Shown here: in pieces, positions 35,401-42,052 of the stretch
How the letters are laid out: the number at the start of each line of letters is the position of its first letter
Position numbering within the stretch: the stretch's first letter is position 1
Assembly (NCBI GenBank): GCA_006176705.1
Contig: QRFJ01000381.1
Location: 1,606,906-1,670,905, forward strand
Length of the DNA stretch: 64,000 nt
Reading direction: 5' to 3'
DNA from: Cocos nucifera
Taxonomy: Eukaryota; Streptophyta; Magnoliopsida; Arecales; Arecaceae
Program-made: the position numbers and the translations under genes
The notes under the pieces: model-generated
The model's database searches: none
Seen by the model: only the letters and a program-made list of their open reading frames with translations
What the model was told of the DNA's origin: nothing

Positions 35401-37860
35401 CACTGCTGTACCCCCTAGGTGAGATAATAGCCCTCAAGCATAGCCTGGCACCTCAGGTACACGTCTCTACATACACCTAAGGCGCCTCAGTCGCATGCCT
35501 CTACATTGTTCAGAGGAGCAATGAGGTCAGTTATAGGATTAATTTTTAGTTTCTAAAAAATAAAAAAAAGTTAGTTATAGTGCATGGGAAAAGTCAGTTA
35601 TAATATGTAGGAAAGATTAGTTATAGTACATAGAAATTAGGAATGATCTGGTGTTTATTAAATATAATTGGGCATTAATGCATTGATATAGTAGATGGAA
35701 TCACATTGATCCTATATCATTAAAAGATATTGATAATTGCAATGAGTGGTCGACTGGAAGAATGAAATGAGTTCATACAAATGAAAATGATGAACAAGAA
35801 CAAGTATTCCATGATAGTGATGATAGTTTGATATAGGATCTTATTACCGAAGCTTTTGAAGCTTATGAGTCTACTTATCACACAAAAATTAGTGTGAAAA
35901 CATCTTTCAAAGAGAAAGCTTCAGCGTCATCATCAAGATCAAAGTCTAGTAGACCATCCCAAGTACAGCTTATGGATGAATCAGAGGAGACAGATGCTAA
36001 GTATAAGAAAGATATTGGAGAGGAACAAGAAGAAAATGATGAAGCTGGTTTGCTTGATGATGGTGAGGAGGAGGAGGATTAGCCAATTAAAAATTTAAAA
36101 AGCACTTATTTGATTATTTTTAGATTTGAGCTAGTTTTTATATGCTAGACTTCTTACCTTTTGCTAAATCTTTTTCTATTTTTAGTTTTTATTTTTTAAT
36201 AACAAGGTGCTAGTTTTTACTTGCTAAGATTCTTGCTTATAACTAGTTCTCTGTTTTTCTATTTTTGGTGCCTGACTTCTCTCAAGCGCACGCCTGTGCT
36301 TTACACCTTGCGCCTAGGCTCCAGGGACCTAGCACCAAGTGTGCCTAGGGCCTTTAACAACACCGGTATCTACCATACCTTCTCACCTAGATAAAATGCT
36401 GAAAATTAAAACTTTACAAGAACCAGTACAGAAGCATCATAAAACAGTTTCCCTCATGACTCTTATGGCAGAGGTCAACTATTACCGCACAATGAATAAA
36501 TTATGAGGATCTAACTCAATTTGCCATAGGAACTCAACTAACCTTGTAAGAAAATTTAAGCCAGACAAGGAGTTTCAAGTCTCGAACTATTTTGGGGGTC
36601 GAAGGTCATATATCGAAGGCAGGAAGGATGCGAACTCCCAAATCAAAATATGAAAGCCAGTTCAGTAATGAAGGAAAGATGTTCTACACAAGTATACTGT
36701 CATACAGAGAAATTAGAAGATGACATATGCCAATTCCAAATCCCAATCTAGACATCTATAATAGTAATCTGTTTTCAATGTATGCGACTGGACCTAACCT
36801 GTTGCGAAGTCTTGAAAATCAGGGTGGTATGAACTCCATGTGCTGTGAGGTAAATTACTGCAGAATATAGGAACAATATCAGGACTTCCAAAAGCAATTG
36901 TGTGCCGACTCTGGTTGAAAACGGAATCAAATTCAACTGGATTAGCTTTCCACCCTGCAAGTGACATGACATAGATTTAGCATCTGAGGTGGACTAAATA
37001 CGTTAACAAACTAATACAAATTAACAAATAAGTAAGAGAAATTCTGCGTGACTAAGTCTAAGTTCCAAAAGAAGAGTAGACATTCATCGATGTGAATGCA
37101 CGTAGAATGGGAAAACGTCTCGTGATTTGAAGAAAGACTGAAGAAGAGGTCAGTAATTTTCTTTCAAGAACTATCAGAAAGAAAGAAAGGATCAATCAAA
37201 GGTGAAGGTTTGAGAGTGAAAACCTACTCAAAAATAATTCAAAGAGTAAATTATCACGGGCTACCAAAAGAAGGCCTCACCTTTTGTGACTGCACTAGGG
37301 TCCTCATAGAAACCCGCAATGATGGAAACATGGCCGGGCCTCGATTCCGTAGGCGGACGGGCATGAGATACCCCCCATCTCCCCCTCTCCTTTATCACGC
37401 TCCTCAAGAACGGCGCTCTGAATTTCCCCTCGGATTCTTGCTCGAAGAATTTGTCCGCTCGCAGGCCGTCGGCTGCAACCAGTTTCAGATCCAAACCCAC
37501 ATTCCCGTAAAATTTAAAAAAAAAAAAATGAAGAAGAAGAAATCGATTCAAGTGCATGGAGGAATCAAGAAAGGGTGGAGAAGGGGACGAACCGACGAAG
37601 AGGACGAGGCGCTTGGCGGGGGGAGAGATGCGCTGGGGGACGGGGTCCATGCCGTGGACGATGGGGGTCTTGAAGTAGATGTCGAAGATGCTGAGCATGT
37701 AGACGGCGTGAAGGGCGATCCCCAGCGCCACCAGCCACCGCTCCCGCCGCTTCACCACCTGCTGCCGCTGCTGCGCCCACCAGCCGCCTCGCCGCTGCTG
37801 TGGCCGCGAGCGGGAGGCCGCCGCCGCCTCCGCGCCTCCGAAGATCCCGCCTCCGCGCAT
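361..37860 (-). CDS. PIGN: GPI ethanolamine phosphate transferase 1 (PIG-N), 17 exons, 3' end outside window
   Basis: PIG-N/Mcd4 is an ER-membrane enzyme that adds ethanolamine phosphate to the first mannose of GPI anchors. Exons in coding order: 37593-37860, 37281-37472, 36799-36954, 33167-33460, 32006-32223, 31842-31916, 31559-31625, 28730-29064, 20399-20632, 20091-20278, 18049-18181, 17835-17943, 13005-13107, 12708-12897, 4908-5006, 4767-4825, 361-466. All junctions are GT-AG and phases agree, giving 2826 nt (942 codons) with no stop. Seen: one N-terminal membrane segment, then a luminal alkaline-phosphatase-like domain with ADGLRAD, PTESRPGH, GCDTNGHAHRP, TADHGMSDKG and GDGHPSNTDTP motifs, then a long multi-membrane C-terminal half. 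Plant homologues are near 990 residues, so roughly 40-50 residues lie left of position 1. The ATG at 37858-37860 is chosen because the codon 20 residues upstream in frame is GTG. Exon 7/8 junction is ambiguous (31564 with 29066 also keeps frame). Product call is firm; exon edges rest on phase and homology. Confidence 0.93.
1285..1710. mobile_element. Candidate non-autonomous DNA element with GA-rich core
   Basis: The left edge begins CATCAAGGTTTTAATTCTC. The right edge, read on the other strand, begins CATCAGGTTTTAAATCCCG, and both are followed by G-rich blocks, giving imperfect inverted ends. The core 1380-1615 is almost pure A/G on the plus strand. A target duplication is not clear (TATCA occurs beside both ends). 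No transposase is present. Confidence 0.4.
4326..4418. repeat. CT and GT microsatellites
   Basis: About 28 CT units (4326-4381), a short C/T-rich spacer, then about 7 GT units (4404-4418), inside PIGN intron 16 some 350 bp from exon 16. Confidence 0.97.
4767..4825 (-). CDS. PIGN: PIGN exon 16
   Basis: Encodes PFLMAALLIFKLFIPFMLV. It leaves with AT, completed to Ile by the first base of exon 17. Confidence 0.92.
4908..5006 (-). CDS. PIGN: PIGN exon 15
   Basis: Encodes MVLFNVAFFGTGNFASIASF and ISSVYRFITIFS, 33 codons in phase 0; near invariant in PIG-N. Confidence 0.93.
6867..6928. repeat. 31-bp tandem duplication
   Basis: Two adjacent identical copies that start TATATGTAGAAATTAC and end CCTTCC. 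Confidence 0.9.
9650..10420. mobile_element. Foldback element (long imperfect inverted repeat)
   Basis: The block around 9840-9985 (GAGGCC...CCTCCATCGGG...GAAGTCGG) reappears as its reverse complement around 9985-10130. Outward from there, a GA-rich stretch at 9760-9840 pairs with a CT-rich stretch at 10140-10310. The centre is near 9980 and the arms are roughly 200-320 bp with mismatches. Outer ends carry GGTACGGTT and CCGGTATGGTT motifs. No open frame of interest; a non-autonomous foldback/MITE-like element is the best description. Confidence 0.65.
12708..12897 (-). CDS. PIGN: PIGN exon 14
   Basis: Encodes YEAIFYSALALVLMGWTLVE, a hydrophilic loop with GSHGERCLQLSD, then RIPLIF. Confidence 0.91.
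13005..13107 (-). CDS. PIGN: PIGN exon 13
   Basis: Encodes ISIVLPLFSPTSLLSRLTSI and FLGFAPPFLLLSIG, a strongly conserved membrane segment. Confidence 0.92.
16738..16790. repeat. TA then GA microsatellite
   Basis: About 9 TA units followed by about 7 GA units inside the second foldback. Confidence 0.9.
17014..17315. repeat. 151-bp direct tandem duplication
   Basis: The segment 17014-17164, starting GAAAGCCCACCACCCC, is repeated with essentially no differences at 17165-17315. It duplicates the right arm of the second foldback only. Confidence 0.93.
17434..17474. repeat. GA microsatellite
   Basis: About 20 GA units. Confidence 0.95.
17835..17943 (-). CDS. PIGN: PIGN exon 12
   Basis: Encodes ALLVAVSSAMVWLSTSHRAQ and HQLINWSIT. 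It is too short for an open-frame scan, but matches the conserved PIG-N order and has the required phase (0 in, 1 out). Confidence 0.88.
18049..18181 (-). CDS. PIGN: PIGN exon 11
   Basis: Encodes TASGALIILIGMASRWFD and continues through QKSWLFLVQ. It enters with one base and leaves in phase 0. Confidence 0.9.
18182..20090 (-). other. PIGN intron 10 (1.9 kb)
   Basis: Contains a 22-bp tandem duplication (18784-18827) and a GA-rich TE-like block (about 19320-19810) bounded by GGTACC/CCGG-rich ends like those of the foldbacks. The block also has an AACCCTAACTCTAACCCTA stretch near 19540. No coding sequence recognised. Confidence 0.65.
19320..19810. mobile_element. Candidate non-autonomous TE related to the foldbacks
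   Basis: The left end has GGTCGTACCGGCCAGTGACC and GATATGGTAC, followed by a purine-rich block. The right end has GGTATCGGTTGGCC and CCGGTCCGGG. The order (GTAC-rich end, purine core, CCGG-rich end) resembles the two foldbacks. A true inverted repeat or target duplication is not evident. Confidence 0.35.
20091..20278 (-). CDS. PIGN: PIGN exon 10
   Basis: Encodes FFERKLYTWCFLIVGL and the family signature ACWFISIFTLMPAEIPDNN. Confidence 0.93.
20399..20632 (-). CDS. PIGN: PIGN exon 9
   Basis: Encodes VYLGGCLLMALFFIMLFLE, the conserved SPPLYHVYVSMTIFLW and IFILEFL; 78 codons in phase 0, all membrane domain. It is separated from exon 8 by the 8.1-kb intron that holds the solo LTR and hAT. Confidence 0.92.
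23068..23799 (+). pseudogene. hAT transposase, BED-finger N-terminal part
   Basis: Begins with a BED-type region (IGWEHDEIF, then CNTEFKRERMTRFKQHLVGG, then KCPQEIRQLM). The first zinc-ligand Cys of the usual C-x2-C pair appears as Tyr (YKWC). One frame continues through stops at 23341 and 23473 into a Ser/Lys-rich linker ending at a stop near 23800. The likely ATG is at 23096, just after an acceptor-like TTATAG. Two in-frame nonsense codons make this a pseudogene. Confidence 0.85.
23820..24856 (+). pseudogene. hAT transposase, DUF659 and catalytic middle part
   Basis: Pieces in shifting frames match DUF659 hAT transposases: KDIYGRLLDSNKEELQKWI, then VHDAMYILGLMEEVIDSVKE, VQVITDNG, KAAGELL, PCVAYCIDLI. 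From 24296 a longer open stretch follows with GKLRRMQ and RHMW-like blocks and FWQRTDKIVKAIKPLYEML. Several stops lie between 23880 and 24300. A plant hAT of this class is usually one 600-800 residue protein. Confidence 0.82.
24885..26119 (+). pseudogene. hAT transposase, C-terminal dimerisation domain and tail
   Basis: YYLNPRF-like and IYKMVDDPKIASMC segments (24890-25020) are followed by AEWWIHFGQSTKNLKAVAIR and ILSHTVFSSGYERN, then a stop where hAT proteins have Trp, then KKYLNDLVYVHYNLKLR (25290-25500). The tail to 26119 is rich in Ser, Asp and Lys. Frameshifts and stops abolish function. Confidence 0.82.
28730..29064 (-). CDS. PIGN: PIGN exon 8
   Basis: Encodes the end of the luminal domain (FKQFKPLANYSYVLSQIEDL), the conserved GLHYFQTYDWLMLM and the first helix of the C-terminal membrane domain (LGYVGWMVNLILHVLQ). 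Two acceptor AGs lie 2 bases apart at its start (TTAGAG). Confidence 0.88.
29065..31558 (-). other. PIGN intron 7 (2.5 kb)
   Basis: AT-rich sequence with no exon, clear repeat or mobile element recognised. Confidence 0.7.
31559..31625 (-). CDS. PIGN: PIGN exon 7
   Basis: Encodes AEEVEAALANAKQILNQFLR. The donor is either after 31559 (GTATCC) or after 31564 (GTCACG). Each pairs with a different acceptor of exon 8 to stay in frame. Confidence 0.85.
31842..31916 (-). CDS. PIGN: PIGN exon 6
   Basis: Encodes ATLVGLPCPLNSVGILPL and continues to LSE; 25 codons, phase 0 at both ends. Confidence 0.9.
32006..32223 (-). CDS. PIGN: PIGN exon 5
   Basis: Encodes GSHGDGHPSNTDTPLVAWGAG and the ERIDVNQADIAPLM block, with the last metal-binding His of the catalytic domain. 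Confidence 0.93.
32224..33166 (-). other. PIGN intron 4 (0.9 kb)
   Basis: AT-rich intron; a short A-rich tract at 32690-32710. Nothing else seen. Confidence 0.7.
33167..33460 (-). CDS. PIGN: PIGN exon 4
   Basis: Encodes DASFLDHWSFDQF, HLLGCDTNGHAHRPYSS and TADHGMSDKG, which carry the second group of metal-binding Asp/His residues. This is the largest phosphodiesterase-domain exon. Confidence 0.93.
34085..34152. repeat. GATA / TATG / CATA microsatellite
   Basis: Five GATA units run into TATG repeats, then CATA repeats and TA. The TATG and CATA parts are mutually complementary and could pair. Confidence 0.85.
35348..36366 (+). mobile_element. Internally deleted hAT derivative
   Basis: Perfect 8-bp flanks TATCTACC at 35340-35347 and 36367-36374. 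Ends are imperfect inverted repeats: AATGTTATTAAAGGCG on the left and CCGGTGTTGTTAAAGG read inward from the right, with AGGC-rich subterminal DNA. The 1-kb body keeps only the end of a hAT transposase. An element about one quarter of autonomous length suggests internal deletion. Confidence 0.82.
35640..36082 (+). pseudogene. hAT transposase C-terminal remnant
   Basis: Reads HIDPISLKDIDNCNEWSTGR, typical of the tail downstream of the hAT dimerisation domain. Two stops (near 35770 and 35836) follow, then a frame with a Ser-rich and strongly acidic end (DDGEEEED). No catalytic region is present. Confidence 0.7.
36799..36954 (-). CDS. PIGN: PIGN exon 3
   Basis: Encodes GWKANPVEFDSVFNQSRHT...SPDIVPIFC...HPDFQDFAT, a conserved PIG-N luminal stretch. 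Enters with two bases and leaves with one. Confidence 0.92.
36955..37280 (-). other. PIGN intron 2 (326 bp)
   Basis: Short AT-rich intron; no feature beyond splice sites. Confidence 0.8.
37281..37472 (-). CDS. PIGN: PIGN exon 2
   Basis: Encodes DGLRADKF and the PPTESRPGHVSIIAGFYEDP block. The Asp of DGLRAD and the Thr of PTESRPGH are the expected metal ligand and nucleophile of this phosphodiesterase superfamily (family knowledge). Confidence 0.93.
37593..37860 (-). CDS. PIGN: PIGN exon 1
   Basis: Contains the start ATG, a basic Ala/Gly/Arg/Gln-rich cytosolic tail, the signal-anchor helix (WLVALGIALHAVYMLSIF) and the luminal start with the family hallmark KTPIVHGMDPV. It ends within the Ala codon of the ADGLRAD metal-site motif. 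It lies in a GC-rich island. Confidence 0.9.
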
Positions 37861-38170
37861 TGCTTTCTCTCTTGTGCAGGCAGCTCGCAGATTCGCCTCA
37901 GGGACGCCAGAATGAGGCACGAGAGATGTGCGAGCTATACATTCAAGTAGTGGGCTGGGGCCGAAAGGGAGGCGTTGGAGTTAGGCTGCCCGTTGTTGGC
38001 GTGGACCGTTTCTTGCACCGCAGTCTGAAACAGGCGTTAAGTGGTTGGGACCGTCGATTATCGTGACGCGATCTTCTCCACGCGTCTCCACCGTGCTCGA
38101 TTCCATCTCCGGTTCTCCACTCGCCCGCGCCATAAAGGGGAGGGTTTTGGCTGGAGCCGTGCACTTAAGC
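37861..38170 (-). promoter_or_regulatory. Presumed 5' UTR and core promoter of PIGN
   Basis: The sequence directly upstream of the ATG is GC- and CpG-rich and then changes sharply to AT-rich DNA near 38170. On the minus strand a TTTATGG stretch occurs near 38130, but no canonical TATA box at a convincing distance is seen. The assignment rests on position and composition only. Confidence 0.4.
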
Positions 38171-39650
38171 GATGTTTTTAATTTTTTATATAATTATTTA
38201 AAATCATCTTTAGTTGATTTTTTTTTTTCTTTTCAAAAATATATTTTCAAAAATATACCTTTCTATAATTAAAAAATTAAATAAATAAAATATTATTAAT
38301 TTATTTTAAATAAATTTAATTAATAGTTTTTTTATTAAATATTCTCAAAACCAATTCTAACTCTTAGCCAATCTCTCTGCCCCATAAGCCCTAACATCTG
38401 AGGAAGGTTCGGCAACTTCTTACATTCTATCGTAGATAAATGTGCCAGCTCAATTTGATTCTCAAAATTATATCTATTTTTTAAAATTAAAATATATTTA
38501 TTAAATTATATAAATAATAAAAATAATCAAATAAATTGATCGGACTCATCTGTACACCTCTCATGCACGTCATGTACTCAATCCCTAAATTGAAAGAACT
38601 ATTGGAGCAGCTCTTTGTGGGATGTGCATGATTCTAGATACCATCTCATAGAAAAATTGCATAAAATACGAGATTGAACTTTATGGATCATACATGTAAA
38701 ATATCTATAACTATTAAAAGAGTCATAAATATATTATTATTGCATAAAATAGTTTCATGATTAGGTGAGTTAGTGATTATTCCGCCTGATGGACCAACCA
38801 ATTCTTCTTTGATTGTAATCCATCTATGCAACATTTTCTTGAAGGAGTTCCATGTTGCATGGCATATGAAACTAGAGCTTCCACTAGTATCTTCATTGTC
38901 CACTGTTCCACCACTAAACTCACACTTTATGTTGGTTTTCTTTGCAATTTGGAATATTAAGGTTGAATTTGATTGTTTTGTCGTTTAGAAAGGGAGAGAA
39001 AATGAGGTATCTCATTAAGAACATCTTACCTACTAGTCATAATAGCACGCTCATGTGCCCCTTGCCGAAATTACTCCATTCTGGATAAAGGAGATCCCAC
39101 TGCAGTAATTACGTTGGCTAGAAATGAGCCTTGGCATACTGGGCTGATGGATCTAGAGAATAAATTCAAGTCTAGCATAATTCAAGATCAACAAAGAGCT
39201 TATTAATGAATTAATGAGCATCCCATGTATGCAAGCATGTGTACGCACATAGGGAGAGGAGGAGGTTGGGGTTGGCCGTACATCAAAATGAGGGACATTA
39301 AAAGCACACACAATTGTTGATTAAGTCCGTCCTAATAATGTCCAATGCTTTAAAGTTGGTATGATTGCACCATGTAAGTAGATTAATGATGATTGTAACA
39401 ATGATACATGCCATCCATTACCAAAGAAAATGTTACCAAAAAAAATGATGTATGCTATCAAGAATGAATACATAGGTACATTGAAGTCTATCTTGGATAT
39501 AGTGGATATTTTATCTAACCTCGATAATCACCAACTTCAACCTATCTTAATATGTCCAATCTCATCTACCTTGAATATGACCAAACTGAAAGCACGGTAA
39601 TGTCGATCCAAAAACATCGGCAACAATTATGCCCACTCGATCATTCTTTT
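38171..39650. other. Upstream intergenic DNA
   Basis: Very AT-rich, with T and A tracts near 38170-38340 and 38460-38520. A few short open frames of no recognised family occur around 38690-38990. No mobile element edges seen before the gypsy LTR at 39651. Confidence 0.6.
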
Positions 39651-41212
39651 TATTGGTGCAGAATTTGATCGATGCCGGATTGAACTAGAGTTGAGAAAGA
39701 TGAGGTCGCCGTCGGGGACCTACAAAATTAAGTTCCGTTCGGAGTCGGTGGTAGTAGCTCTGGCAGGACCCTCCGACGATCAAGTCAGCTCTTCTAGCTA
39801 ACAGAAATAGAGTGCTCAGAAAAAAGTTCGGTAGAGTTTCGGAAAAGAAAAGAGAACTTAGAGAAAACGTATCTGGAGGATCCATCTTATAGATAGAGCT
39901 TGTTGAAACTGTCCTAAAAAATGATAGTCGTAACCGTCCTGATAAATGCCAATCATAATCATCCTAATAAATGACAATCGTAACTATCCTGATAAATGAT
40001 AATTGTAATCGTTCAATAGTGAAATCGCTTGTAGAAATCCGTCTGAAGAAAAAGTCTGGAAGAAGTTCGGCTTCTGTAGAAATCCGACTGCTGGAGGAGT
40101 CCGGAAGGAGTTCGGTTTCTGAAGAAATCTAACTGCTGGAGGAGTTCAGAAGGAGTCCGGCTCCTGGAGAAATCCAACTACTGGAGAAATTCGGAAGAAG
40201 TTTGGCTCCTGGAGGAATCCGATTGCTTGAGGAGTTCGAAAGCAGTTCAGCTCCTGGAGGAATTCGACTGTTGGAGGAGTCCGGAAGGAGTTCGGCTCTT
40301 GGAGGAATCCGATTGTTGGAAAAGTTCGGAAGAAGTTCGGCTTTTGGAGGAATCCGACTGCTTGAGGAGTTCGGCTTTCGAAGGAATCAAATTGAAGGAG
40401 GAATCTGAAAGAAGTTCGGCTCTCGTAGAAGTTCGATTGACAGAGGAATCTGGAAGAAGTTCGGCTCCTGTAGAAGCTCGACTGAAGAAGAAATCCGAAA
40501 GGAGTTCGACTCTTGGACGAATCCAACTGCTGGAGAAATTTGGAAGGAGTTCGGCTCCCATAGAAGTCCGACTGAATGAGGAATTCGAAAGGAGTTTGGC
40601 TCCCATAGAAGTTCGACTGAAGGAAGAATTCGAAAGGAGTTCGACTCTTGAAGGAATCCGACTGCTGAAGAAATTCGGAAGAAGTTCAGCTCCCGTAGAA
40701 GCCTGACTGAAGGAAGAATCTGGAAGAAGTTTGGCTCCCATAGAAATCCGACTGAAGAAAAAATTTTGGGAGTTTGGCTCCTGAAGGAATCCGACTGCTG
40801 AAAAAATCTGGAAGGAGTTCGGCTCCCATAGAAGCTCGACTGAAGGAGGAATCTGAAAGGAGTTCGACTCTCATAGAAGCCCGACTGAAGGAAGAATCCA
40901 GAAGGAGTTTGGCTCCCATAGAAGTCCGACTGAAAGAGAAATCAGGAAAAAATTTGGCTCCCATAAAAGTCCAACTGAAGGAGGAATTAGGAAGGAGTTT
41001 GGCTCCTGGAGGAATCCGACTGCTGGAGAAATTCGAAAGAAGTTCGGTCACTGGGGAAGTTCAGCTACTGAATGAGTTCGACCGTTGGAGGAGATCGGAT
41101 GGCATTCGGCCACTGGAAAGAGAATTTCTGATCGAAGTACTTCCATGATTATCAACTGCATTAGGCTAAGCACCAAACTAGACTTTGATGGGAGCGGGGT
41201 TTATCCCCAATA
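39651..41212 (-). repeat. 3' LTR of the gypsy element
   Basis: The low edge (TATTGGTGCAGAATTTGATCG) matches the low edge of the 5' LTR. The high edge is next to a purine tract read on the minus strand (GTAGGAGGACTAT, then TATTGGGGATAAACC). The interior between about 40050 and 41060 is a 45-bp minisatellite. Confidence 0.8.
40050..41060. repeat. 45-bp minisatellite within the gypsy LTR
   Basis: More than 20 degenerate units built on GGAGTTCGGCTCCTGGAGG and ATCCGACTGCTGGAGGA. A 15-codon period keeps frames open on both strands (for example APGGIRLLEE with a GRSS tail on the plus strand). The frames are a by-product of the period and are not called as genes. Confidence 0.9.
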
Positions 41213-41510
41213 ATAGTCCTCCTACTTTTGAGTTTGAAACTCGAAGGAAGGAAGTACAAAAAGGGCGACAGCCGAAGTCCTCTTTAGGGCTCTGCACCAG
41301 CTCAGGTTGAAGCTCGGGAGAGAACTTATCTTCAACCAAGGTTGACGTTGAAGTTGAAGCTCAGGAAAGATCTTATCTCCAGCTGAGGTTGACGTTGAAG
41401 CTCGGGGGAGATCTTATCTCCAGTCGAGGTTGAAGGAGATCTTATCTCCTATTATCATAGAAGCTCGGAGGAGATCTTATCTCCAGTTGTTGTCGAGCAC
41501 AATGGGGCCA
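41213..41510. repeat. Palindrome-bearing short tandem array in gypsy 3' internal region
   Basis: Several degenerate units contain GAAGCTCGG then GGAGATCTTATCTCC then AG-C-GAGGTTGA. GGAGAT-CTT-ATCTCC is a perfect 6-bp inverted pair around 3 bases. It lies just 5' of the 3' LTR in element orientation. The same units occur at 59580-59830 and, inverted, at 63483-64000. Confidence 0.85.
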
Positions 41511-41530
41511 TCATCGGGGCCTTTCTTCTC

Positions 41531-41840
41531 ATCCCGTCTAAGATGAACGAGGCCTTCGACTTTACTCACGTTAGGATGAGGTTCTCCTCCTGTTCTTAAT
41601 GGATTGTAGGGATACATAAGAGCCATTGTTAGCGCCTCTCCCCCCATCTCGTTTAAAATGAATGAGGCCTTCGACTTTGCTCACGTTAGGACGAGGTTCT
41701 CCTCCTGCTCCTAATGGACTGTAGGGGCATATAAGGATCGTTGTCAGGGCATCTCCTCCTATCTCATCTAAAATGAACGAGGCCTTCGACTTTGCTCACA
41801 TTAGGATGAGGTCCTCCTTCTATTCCTAACATGACCACTT
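41531..41840. repeat. 115-bp tandem repeat, three units
   Basis: Starts at 41531, 41646 and 41761 share ATC-CGT-TAA-ATGAA-GAGGCC and CACGTTAGGA-GAGGTTCTCC; the third unit is partial. Part of the gypsy 3' non-coding internal region. Confidence 0.88.
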
Positions 41841-41923
41841 CTAATTGCTTCTTTCCTATCATCACATAATTTTTGTACCAAGAAACAATAATGTTGAAAT
41901 GAAAGAATTTTATTGCAAAAAAA

Positions 41924-42052
41924 TTACTGATAGTACATCCTCAGATTTTCTAAGTTCCAAGATCGTGGGAGCGTTGTTTCTCCAAGCTCCTTCAGATGAT
42001 AAGTTTCGGACCGGACGACCTCCACCACTTCATACGGACCTTCCCAATTTGG
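41924..42052 (-). pseudogene. Gypsy integrase C-terminal end (after the copia insertion)
   Basis: Encodes PNWEGPYEVVEVV and ETYHLKELGETTLPRSWN then NLRMYY, the usual end of Tat-type integrases. Its missing upstream part continues across the copia element at 52609, where the GKAYPN sense is found. Confidence 0.85.

Larger units (their letters stand above)
33461..36798 (-). other. PIGN intron 3 (3.3 kb)
   Basis: Contains the deleted hAT derivative (35348-36366) and a GATA/TATG/CATA microsatellite with palindromic potential (34085-34152). Other sequence is AT-rich without recognised features. Confidence 0.8.

Noticed and set aside
37861..37920. PIGN start 20 codons upstream
   Set aside because: The upstream codon is GTG; the ATG at 37858-37860 fits plant usage and the expected N-terminal length.
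37210..38066. Plus-strand open frames of up to 246 codons
   Set aside because: Antisense shadow of GC-rich PIGN exons 1 and 2.
38688..38988. Two short opposite open frames upstream of PIGN
   Set aside because: About 70 codons each, no recognised motif, overlapping on opposite strands.
40050..41060. Possible CRISPR-like array
   Set aside because: Units are degenerate throughout without conserved repeat/unique spacer structure, and the context is a plant LTR.
40146..41148. Repetitive open frames of 120-164 codons on both strands
   Set aside because: Periodicity of the 45-bp LTR minisatellite explains them; no start context, domain or neighbouring gene supports coding.
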